57,127 nt of DNA, taken from Gnetum montanum. Taxonomy: Eukaryota > Streptophyta > Gnetopsida > Gnetales > Gnetaceae. The position numbers were made by a program, and so were the translations under genes. Under the pieces are notes generated by a model, which saw nothing but the letters and a program-made list of their open reading frames with translations, was not told the DNA's origin and did not search any database. This document shows, piece after piece, positions 46,004-56,100 of this stretch. Numbering within the stretch: the stretch's first letter is position 1; each line of letters begins with the position of its first letter. Location: assembly GCA_015680685.1 (NCBI GenBank), contig MNCI01010461.1, positions 107,860-164,986 on the forward strand, given 5' to 3'.

Positions 46004-46712
46004 TAATTTAACTTAATTACTCATTAACTAAGTTCTAACTAATCCTAACACAAGCATCCATTCCCACTTGTTGTACACATCTTGAAATAGTGCAACACTG
46101 CTAGGATTACTAAACGCTAATTGTTACTGGGTTACCAAGCATTACACACATGCTCGAAGCGGTCGTGCTTGTGTAATTTAACGATTTGCTTAATTGATCA
46201 AAATGAATTGTTGTGCTAATAATAGAAATGTAAAGTGCATAAAATAAAATAAAATAAAATAAATGCATAAGAAAATAAAATAAAAGAAATGCGAAAGAAA
46301 ACAAATCTCAAGTGTTGCAAGGATGAATTAAAGAGCTCGTCTTTATTGTCATACACAAGGCATGCTCACATACACAATGCTCGAATAAAGATCCATCCAC
46401 ACTTAGACCTCCTGCTGCGAGCACTTGGAAAATACTCTAACTTTCAAACAGACTATAAGAGTTTCGCTACTTGACTACTAAAAGACTTTCCCCCAATTGT
46501 GCACCTGGGCACTGTATTTATAGGCTTGGAAGCAACTACTCTAATAATTACAGTAACCGCTCTAATAATTAGAATAACTGCTAAAGCAACCGCTAGAGTA
46601 ACCACTCTAATAATTAGAATAACTACTAGAGAAACCACTCTAATAATTAGAGCAATTTCTCTAATAATTAGAATAACTGCTAGAGTAACCGCTAGAGTAA
46701 CCATTCTCATCA
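46004..46712 (-). repeat. 5' LTR of element 4, truncated
   Basis: It matches 37069-37767 of the 3' LTR. The first 243 bp of the LTR (U5 end), the PBS and part of the leader are deleted; gag leader sequence joins LTR sequence at about 46003. Confidence 0.88.
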
Positions 46713-48130
46713 AAGCTTTTGCAGCTTATTGAAACCACCTTTCAATGTCTTCAATTCCTCCTTGTCTCTATTCAATCAAAGTCTATTCTAAGATGAGGTA
46801 GATAGAAATTTAAAAGGCACTACAGCATTAGCATTATCACCTTTACTTGATAACTTCAGTAGAAAATAGTCCTCTAGCCAAGTCTTATTTGGCCAAATCT
46901 TTGGGAAACCCCGTGTTCTCACAATAGCTAATTTGCAGAAATTTTTAAAATGTTGTGGCATGTTTGATCCATCGAACAAACCCTTTAATTTGGAATAGCC
47001 AAAAATGGATAACATCTCCAAGGAGGTGAGACTTCTCAAATCATTGGGAAAATTGACAAGCTCTGAATAGTTGCATACAATAAGGATTTGAGATGTGCTC
47101 TGAATAGTTGTATACAATAAGGATTCTTAAGCATCTCGATGAACAAATGCCAGATGAAAGTTATTTGAGTCACGACAAATACAGTTTCTCAATTCTAAAT
47201 TGGAGAGATTAGTAAATCCTTCTAAACTTGTGAATGGAAATGTAGAATCCCCCATGCTTAGTGATCCTAGGTCAACAAACATGGTTTAGTAGCATTTGAA
47301 GAGAAAACAAATGAAATTTCAAACAAGTCTATGAGTTGAACAAGCCTTGAAGTTTCAAATTCAAGAAAACAGATTAACAAGGGACCAACATTTGACGAGA
47401 TAGTAAGAGTAATGATACTTTTAAATGAAATTAGGGAGATAAATGGAGAAAGTTAAGGTTTTCAAACATTTTTATTTTGGATAGAATACTTGTTGGTCTC
47501 ATCTGAGATCGTTGTCTTTAAAATGTCATAAACTATCACTTGATTATCTCTTTTCTATACCATATCCCTCTTCAACAAGCTTTCTTCGACTATCAAACCA
47601 ACAATCTCCCAATCACTTCGGTTTATCCAGTGGAATTAAAGCTTGCACAAACCACTGCAGATATCTAAAATTGCAATATGGAAATTAACGTTCATTTTTT
47701 AAACGAAAAGTAAAATATCAGGGATGGGCTAGTAGTGGCATGAATAAGTAAGAGCTCCCTTGTTCAGTTCATCAATAATTTGGTTGTAGCATTCTAAGCT
47801 TCTATTATCTCTGAGATGAGTTCCTATGAGATGCAGAAGAACAGGAATTCCACAGCATAAGCCCATGACTTTTTCCAACTTCTACACCTCATTGGGGAAT
47901 TGTTCTTGACCATCAATGGAATCCATGACAGTCCTATATAACAATTCCTTGGCATCTTTACTACTTAAGGACTGTATTTGGTACTCTTCAACTTTGCAAA
48001 TCTCTTGAACCTTGAGCCTGACATCTCTATCTCTAGATGTAATTAGAATTCTAAGATTTGTCCCATGGATTCTTGCAGTAAACCCAAATGAAGAAAAATG
48101 CTTAAAACTCTTAGATATAGTGGGCACCAT
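46713..48130 (-). pseudogene. NLR pseudogene copy B, NB-ARC and first LRR part
   Basis: It matches 7084-8611 of copy A: RILITSRDRDV and SSKDAKELLYRTV (47882-48130), a GLPL-like block near 47830, an MHD-equivalent VYD (about 47520-47535), and LTSLEMLSIFGYSKLKGL (46788-47117). No P-loop. It was already broken; element 4 then split its LRR region. Confidence 0.85.
47060..47133. repeat. 37-bp tandem duplication in NLR pseudogene B
   Basis: GCTCTGAATAGTTG(C/T)ATAC at 47060 and again at 47097. Single in copy A (near 7563). Confidence 0.8.
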
Positions 48131-49214
48131 TATTATGTCTCAAAGATATGAGGGAATATTTTCATGAAAATAATAACAAAAATGTTTTGAATAATGCCTT
48201 GCATATAGTTTTGGAGAACTATATACTTTGCTACGATTACAAGCTCCATGATCTTTAAATAACTTTCTTTTTATGAAACTGAAATTGAAATTTTATTATA
48301 TTCCTAAGACAATTTAGATCTCTATTAACCAAATACATTTCAACTAGGTTATTACCATTGGGTTTATTCATTGCTATAATACATATATCAATAAAAATAA
48401 AATGTTTATTCATTGAAAATAAAACCCTCAAAATAGATGAGTCTTATGCAAAAGGTTTTACCCTAATGCTACAAAGCCCAAGCCACAAATACAATGATTC
48501 ATTAGAAATCTTGTATAAAGAAATTAATCGGTAAATGTACATGCTGCCTAAATCGTGAGGCTGAATAACATTATTTCTTAACATTGATCATGACTATTTA
48601 CAAAGTTCAAAACATAAATAGTATATTGAAGGAAGCTTACATGATACACATTCCTGACCATAGAAAAATTACAAAGCATGATAAACTTTGATGAATCATA
48701 GCTGGAGAAGAACAAGCATCATGGGCTACTCTATTGACATGTAGAGGTGGCCTAGTTGAGTGTACTTTTCCAATTAAACAATAATTCAAAATATTTAAAA
48801 AGTAAATGCTAATCCATGCTCTACTAACATTAAAAAGTGAATAATTAAATGAAGTTGCACACTTGGTTTCTATAAAATAAAACAGCAATTCACACATGTG
48901 AAGCACTGGTACTAGGGTGCATCCTTCCATTACAAGATGAAGCAAATCCTACACATCACCAATATTACGGATAGTAAGTATCACATGTTAAAAACAAATG
49001 AATTGTATAAATAAGGAAGCATAAGGAAGAATCATTAGGGCACGATATCGCGATGTATAAATAAGGAAGCATAAGGAAGAATCATTAGGGCACGATATCA
49101 CGATGTATAAATAAGGAAGCATAAGGAAGAATCATTAGGGCACGATATCACAATTTTGCTTAGTGCCGTAGACAAAAGTTAATTATTTTATTTCTAAAGA
49201 CTTACCTAGAATCA
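48131..49214. other. Intergenic DNA between RLK2 and NLR pseudogene B
   Basis: Aligns with 8612-9572 in copy A. No gene supported. It contains the 50-bp triplication at 49005-49154. Confidence 0.7.
49005..49154. repeat. 50-bp tandem repeat, three copies
   Basis: Units at 49005, 49055 and 49105, each GTATAAATAAGGAAGC... followed by CACGATATC. Copy A has a single unit (about 9478-9520) with CAGATATC. It lies just downstream of RLK2's stop. Confidence 0.93.
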
Positions 49215-52200
49215 TTAATCAGTAGAAAATGTTGAACTTTCAGCTTCTACCTTTCTGAAGTGCAAAGGTGGTTGTGATTCCACAATAGTAATGACTTCTT
49301 CCAAGTTTCTTGGTAGTGTCCTTTGATTTTGGAGATTCAAAGGATATACTGATTGTAGAAATAACTCAACTTCTTTCATAGTCGGCCTCATGGAGGCATT
49401 TTGACAAGTGCATCTTAAACCCACCATTAAAATGCTTTCCACTATTGACATTTCAACATCTTTATCCATTTCAATTCCGCCTCCATCTTGGTTTGCTGTT
49501 TTTATTATATCTTTAATTGTTTCTACTCTTTCATCCCCTGATTTTCCTTTCAAGGCCCTAGAGATCCACAATGGTAATGTGACATCTCCTGAAAACATTT
49601 CATGTGTGGGTTTCAATCTTGTGATCACTTCCAAATTAACAACTCCAAAGCTATATACGTCACCTTTCACAGAAACTCCTTGTCCGATCCCATACTCTGA
49701 AAAATCATTACTTAAAATTTAGCCTACGCACTTTATAATCAACCAAAAATATATCTATTTTAAAAAAGATAAAAATAAAATACACATACCTGGAGCAATA
49801 TAACCAATAGAACCTTTCACAGCAAGAGAAGATGATGCTGTTGAACCATCAAAATCTCCAATGAGGCGAGATATTCCAAAATCAGAAAGCTTGACAGTCA
49901 TATCGTCATCCAATAATACATTCTCTGGTTTGATGTCACAGTGGATGACCTGAAAATCACAATCATGATGCAAATAGGCAAATACTCTGTGAGTATTTTC
50001 ACTCTCATTGCCAACTTCAATGGGGTCAACTGACCATCTTTTGTGCTGTGAAGAAGAGAATGGAGATTGCCATTAGTCAAGAAAGGCATAACCAGAGCTT
50101 TTAATTCATCAGACCATACCACAGTAATAATCTTCAAAATGTTGCGATGCTTCACTTTCCTCAAAGCACGACATTCCTTTTTGAAGTTTTTCACAGTTCT
50201 GTGTTGCTCTGCAGAAGAGAAACATTTTACAGCAACTACCATGTCCGAGCTTAAGACACCTTTGTAGACCTTTCCATGGCTGCCTTCACCTACCAAGTTT
50301 GAAGCACTGAAATTGTCTGTTGCCCTTTGAAGTTCTTCCATGGATATCTTTAAGAATTTTTCACTTACCCATAGAGTTTGCCCTTTGGATGTTTTGGTTC
50401 TTCTGAAAATGAATGAAATCACTGCAAGAACCAGCAACAGAAGGCCACCTAGAATGCCAAGCACGATTTTCAGAATACTGTTTTTGTTAACATGAGACTT
50501 GTGTTGCTGAGTAAGAGTCGGTAGACAAGCTTTCAGGCCAAAACATCTTCCGCATAAATTTAAATTACCAAGAAACGACCATCTTGTCAATCTGAGCTTT
50601 TTCGAGGAAGAACTGTGCAGACAGGGGACTACTCCATCAAAGTTGTTATAGGAAAAGTTTAAAAAATAGAGATTGGAATGATTGAATAGGGACGCAGGCA
50701 CAGGTCCGGTAAAGTTGTTACCAGACAGATCTATGCTTTCAAGCTGGGTGATTTTCTTCCCAATTGAATTTGAAACGTTACCGCTGAAATGATTAAAACT
50801 GAGATTGATTTGACGGGCATCCAACCAGCTATCCATGTAAGATGCAATGTTTCCAGAAAGATTGTTGCTTGAAAGATTTATNGACAAGTTTTCTAATATC
50901 GGTAGGAATGGAACCAGAGAACATATTATTTGAGAGATAGAGATAGCCAAGTGACTTGTTCAAGAGAGATATCTCTGTGGGAAGGTGGCCTTGTAGCTTG
51001 TTTCTCTGGAGAGCAATGGCTTGCAGTGACTTCACATGCCCAATTTGAGGAGGTATGGTACCCCTGATTGCATTGTTACGAAGATTAATCTGTACAAGAG
51101 ATGAAAAGTTTCCTACACTGGGAGGTATGTCGCCAGAGATATAATTGCCATATAACTGTAAAATCTGAAGATTGGGCAAGGAGCTCCCAAAGTTGGGCGG
51201 TAACGTTCCCGTTAAAAGGTTGTGATATATTATGAGATCAGTTAAAAGAGAGGAATTGGATAGAGTTTGGAGAATTGGAATAGGCTGGGTGGGTGTGCTC
51301 ACTCCACTCGTGAAGTAATTGTCGCCGATGTTAAAACGCGTGAGTTGAGTCCAGCGTGTTGCTGACCATGATGGTGACGTTCCCGACAATCTGTTTTGGG
51401 ACAATTGGAGGTCTTGGAGTTGGGTGAGATTGTGCCATGCGTGTGGGATGTTGCCCGTGAATCCGTTTTCAAATAACGTCAAAGTCTGTAGTTTGTTAAA
51501 GCTGCCCAGCCAGGCAGGAAGATGACCGTGCAAATTGTTGGCAGAAAAATCAATGTGTAAGAGCCCCGTGAGGTTGCTTAAACAGTGCGGAATGGTTCCA
51601 CTCAGACTGTTTTGGAAAATTAAAATGTCAGTGAGACGGTAGAGACTGGCAAGTGCACAAGGAATGAAACCCTTTAAATGATTGTCAGCAAGACCAAGAA
51701 ATTGCAAGAAAGAAAGGTTGCCCAGTTGAGCAGGAATGACTCCGTGAATGTTGTTAGAAGCAAGGTCAAGTAATTCAAGTTTGTGGAGTGCTCCCAGCCA
51801 GGAAGGGATTTGTCCATTCAACTTATTTCTGTAAACAGTGAAGGTCTTAAGGTTTTGGAGTGTTGCGAGAGACTGAGGAATGTCACCAACCAAGGAATTT
51901 GTGCAGAGAGCAAGAAATTGCAATGAAGAAAAGTTTCCTATCTGATAAGGAATCCCACCTTCAAATTCATTTGAACATAGATCTAAGATTTTAAGCCTAT
52001 GCAAAGTGCCAAGGGATGATGGGATCGTACCAGAGAAAGAGTTATTGGCAATGTCAAGTACCTGCAGGAATGATAAGTTGGAGAGGTGGGGAGACAGGGA
52101 TCCACGCAACGTGCTATTTTCTAGATATATCTCCACAACTCGGCCATGGTGTTTGGTGGAGCAGCTGATTCCAGTCCAATTGCATGCATTGGCATCATGA

Positions 52201-52388
52201 TCGTTCCAATCTTGGAGAATAGAGAGTGGATCACTGGTGATGCATTTCTTGAATTGAATGAGAGCTCTCATATCATTCAAAGCTCCATCATGATGTGTAC
52301 GAGCTTTAACAAGAGCAACAAAGAAAAAAGAGGAGCACAAACAAAGCAGAAGCAGACGGCCAAAAGGAAGAGCAGCAGAGAAGGCCAT
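49215..52388 (-). pseudogene. LRR receptor-like kinase RLK2, broken paralogue of RLK1
   Basis: Same two-exon layout as RLK1: exon 1 52388-49790, 93-bp intron 49789-49697, exon 2 49696-49215. Signal peptide, LRRNT, first ~16 LRRs, membrane span and most kinase motifs are readable. Two interruptions. (1) At the n (50882) about 230 bp of LRR coding sequence present in RLK1 are missing; this is probably an assembly gap. (2) A net 10-bp loss near 49981 shifts the frame after VKILTE, just before the HCD catalytic loop, so the kinase ends early. The second cannot be blamed on the n. Upstream DNA is cut at 52654 by an LTR, 265 bp from the ATG. Confidence 0.9.
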
Positions 52389-52653
52389 TGTGATGCTGTA
52401 GCAGAGGCAGGGAAAGGCAGGAAGGTGTAATAATACATAATTGCCGCTGATGTTGAGCTCAATTTAAACTTCTCTGCCCATGTCTAGTCCTTTGATTGGA
52501 CATTGACTCTTCAAAATAAATTTTTAAGCGTTAGTTAAATAATGCATTAAATTGAAGTTTTTCTTTATCTAGTGGACGAGAAATCTGCTTCATTTTTTAG
52601 GACTCCTGCCTCTCGCAAAGTTTGTTAGGACTTTTTTGGACATGTATGGGTAT

Positions 52654-53174
52654 TGTAACAACGTTGCCCCAACGTTGCCCGGCACCCCAAGGAATTCACA
52701 AAGATCAAATAGATCTGGGGCGAAAGACCTGGGGAATACACCTCAAACAAGCAAGCATCTCACAAGTGCAAGCAGAAGAGAACCAAGCAAACAAGTACAC
52801 ACACAACCTTGTAGACCACATCGGTGGAAGGAGAAACAATGCATCTACAAGGGAAGGTGCCTCACCCCCAGATCCCTCACAATCTGGTACAAGGTGTGGC
52901 ATGGCACCGCACCAAAACTATCCAGTCTTGGTTGCCTACATATCTACGACCGCCGTAGAATCAGGGCCATGTAGTTCTCCACGGAGAAGAGGGAAAGAAG
53001 AGGACTTAGAGAAGAGAGTAGCAACAGGAGTGTGTCCTATTGCTAGCTTGGTACCACCAAGCCGGGGTGGGTTTTATAACACTTGAGAGCCACCCGAGGG
53101 CACCTCAGAGTGTTCCATGGCCCCCGAACCATGGGGAGAGCCCAAGAGAACCACCACTTGGGACATCTCTCACA
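52654..53174 (-). repeat. Putative 3' LTR (521 bp)
   Basis: TGTAACAACG to CTCTCACA, TG...CA ends. Its left boundary coincides exactly with the end of homology between copies A (13295) and B (52652), which supports an insertion edge. Confidence 0.65.
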
Positions 53175-56100
53175 ATCCTCCCCCACATAAAGAAGCGACG
53201 TCCTCGGAGCGGAGCCTAGGATAGCTTCGAGTGTACACTTCACATGGGTTCGGAACTCCGTCAATTCCGGGGATCCATCAACTCCTTAGACGCCAGGCTT
53301 GAAGGAAGGTACCAACCCCAATACCTGATACGTCCTTCCATCCAATGCCTTGCATGAAACGCAAGGGCAACTGGAGGAAGCCCAAGACTTCCCTTCTCTA
53401 TACGAGCGGGAGAGTCCAACCCAAAGGGCCAACGTCTCTAAGGCGTCCCCTAGATCCGTCCCTTTTGAGGGTCTAGAGACATATCTTCTTGCGTAAACCC
53501 ATAACTTATGCAAGAAGATCGCTCCTCTTCCACAAGTCCCGCCGAGTTCCCCTGTGAATGGCATCTCAGCACCCCTTCTTTTTTTTTTTTGAGGGCTCAC
53601 CAAGGTCTCTACCCATGGTGAGGGACTTGGGAACATCACACTGAGAGGGAGGACATGCTCCTAAGAGCCATGTCTCCGCAAGCAACTCATGCTTGCCAGA
53701 ACTCCATGTTCTGCTACTCGCATCGAGACCCATGGGGTCTCACCAGTGCAACCATCTAAGCACTGATTCCACATGCATCGGTACTGTGCGCAATCTCTTT
53801 TCTCATCATTTTTGATCAAGCTGGTATGAAGGGAGTCAAGCATGTTCTCCCTTACAAACAAGGTACAAGGGCAGATCTTTGAGCTTGACCTTGCCGTCTG
53901 CAGACACCAGCATCGCATGCCTCAATCCATCATTCATCATTCCCTAGTATTCCAACAAGAGAGAGAAGATCCAAAAATCTATTTGGAAACTTCTCGAAGA
54001 GGCTACATACAACAAGCCCCAACTTTCAGGAACACCTCTTGTGATTGTCCAACATCGAGAATGCCTGCTCGAATGTTAGAACAAGGGAGGGTCAATTGGG
54101 CAACCAACCCCATGACAATCCTCCATCACCTGTCTCATATCAGCTATAAGCACATCATCGAATGCAACCATAATATCCCGTTCATGGAGAAGGGTCACCC
54201 ACATTTTCCACATGCAAGCCATCCTTCCCACACCAAGTTATGGGACAAGCACCATTTTCTGAACACAAGGTCCAGGAACAAGATAGAGTCACCTCTGAGA
54301 GTAACCAAATCATGAATTCTCCGAGGAACATCAATGTTCTCAGAATTTACATTTCCCCACTATATCAAGAATGACTGCCAGTCTCACGATCAACACCTTT
54401 CAGCAGATTTTTGCACTTGAAGGAAGGATCCTCTTTGGGAGGTTTCTTCCATAGGTAAGTATCATAACCATCATACGTGTCCAAGTAGTCAATATCGCCA
54501 ATAGAACCAAATCGTGGAACTGTCACCAGCTGAGGGAAGACATGGCTTCACAAGTCTTACCCAATTTCAATTTTCCCTTGAGAACAACTCAAGATACCAA
54601 GAATTTCTGTTTCATCTTGGGAGATCTGGGTTTTGTTTTATACATCCCAGTCAGGCCCATTTACATCAATTTGTGGTGGACAAGGCCGCACCACTACCTA
54701 TTGTCATTCAACCCAAACAATAGACACAAGTCAACAACAGCATCTTGCCCATAGGAGGACCAAGTCCTCAGGATAGTTTTTACATGGAATGGGCTTTCAT
54801 CAACACCATTACAACTCAAACATAACATGATTCATCCCCAAAGGATTTACAACAAGGATGGTCTACCAGAGAACCCCAACAAGAAAGTTCCTCTGAAGAT
54901 CCCAAAACTACGAGAGTACACAAGATCATGCCTTGCCTACAAGAAGAGCAATATGTATCTTTAATTTACATCAACAACATGACCTCATAAGGGAGGTTTC
55001 ATGAATTTCACCAGGGTACCAACATTCTGTCTCTAAGAACAAGCCCCACGAGTTCACGAACATAGGACCACTGCTAGGAACAAGTCCCAAACATCAACTG
55101 CTTACAAGAGACAACCGTCTCAATACCACCTGCCTTATTATTTCGGGAACTGAAGAGGGCATCCATTGAAATGGAGAATGATCCCTCATGATCAACTCTG
55201 CTATTCCACCAGGGAGGTGAGATCACCAACATGAATTTACATCACACCAGAGACATGGGACAATACATCAGCAAGGGACTCTGTAATACATCAGTGTACA
55301 TAAGGGACAGAGTACATGGGATAATTTAGCAAGACATCATAGCCTATTAGGCACAACGAGTCCCCTATCATGGAATCACACCATAGACCACAAAGGCACC
55401 AATCAGTTCCAATCTATGAGAGTGCATCCTAGCTCTGCAACACACCAAAGCAATTCGTTACGAGAGCCCACCGACATGCACAAACCATTAGAAGCCCACT
55501 ATCATGAAAGCATCGGCTCAAGTGTTTCGAGCACATTCAAGCCCACCAAGAAAGGCCACCAGGAGAAACCACAAGTTCTGTATCTGTAACGTCATTTGTT
55601 CAAGGATGGACCTCCATCCCAACGTTTGGGCTACTGCTCCACGATCGCTTCCAACATGCAAGAGCAAGTCTAGGTGCCACTACCCAGAACTCTACTCAAA
55701 CCCACCATTAGACATCACATTGATGTGAATTTCAGTCAGCAACGATCATCTGTGGACAAGATCTTTGCCAGTCCAAGAACACAAGAAAATGTGTTCCCAA
55801 GATTTGTCCTATCTCAAGGACGTTCACCAAGCATACACGATCCAGGCACGCCAACATCATCAAGAACACATGGCACCAGTTCACGAGCATAATGGACAAG
55901 GACATGCCCTGGCCCATTCATTACAACGCTGTATCACAACTGAAGCATTTCTCATGAGGTTTTCAGCAGAATTATACATCAAGGCACAAAGGCCATTTAC
56001 AACATATAGCAAGGGTGCTTTAAAACAAGCACCAAGAGAACACCATACATCGGGCTTGGCCTTGTCACAGTGTGTGGCATAGGCCTACAACCAGGAGACA

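Larger units (their letters stand above)
36826..46712 (-). mobile_element. Element 4: near-complete Athila/Tat-type Ty3/gypsy retrotransposon
   Basis: A 9.9-kb insertion into NLR pseudogene B with perfect target duplication AAGCT (36821-36825 and 46713-46717). Minus-strand order: partial 5' LTR (46004-46712), gag, protease, RT, RNase H, integrase, about 2 kb of non-coding DNA, polypurine tract, 3' LTR (36826-37767). Stops, a changed RT catalytic box and loss of the PBS with the U5 end of the 5' LTR make it inactive. Confidence 0.95.
34351..52653. repeat. Copy B of the duplicated RLK-NLR segment, split by element 4
   Basis: 34351-36825 and 46713-52653 align with copy A (4822-13295) in the same orientation. 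The interruption is element 4 with its AAGCT target duplication. Homology stops at 52652-52653, where another LTR begins. Confidence 0.92.

Noticed and set aside
50829-50950. Loss of several LRRs in RLK2
   Set aside because: The break coincides exactly with the n at 50882, so it is probably missing assembly sequence rather than a deletion.
53842-54315. 157-codon open frame in the right-hand element
   Set aside because: No recognisable motif or domain; the length can occur by chance in this less AT-rich DNA.
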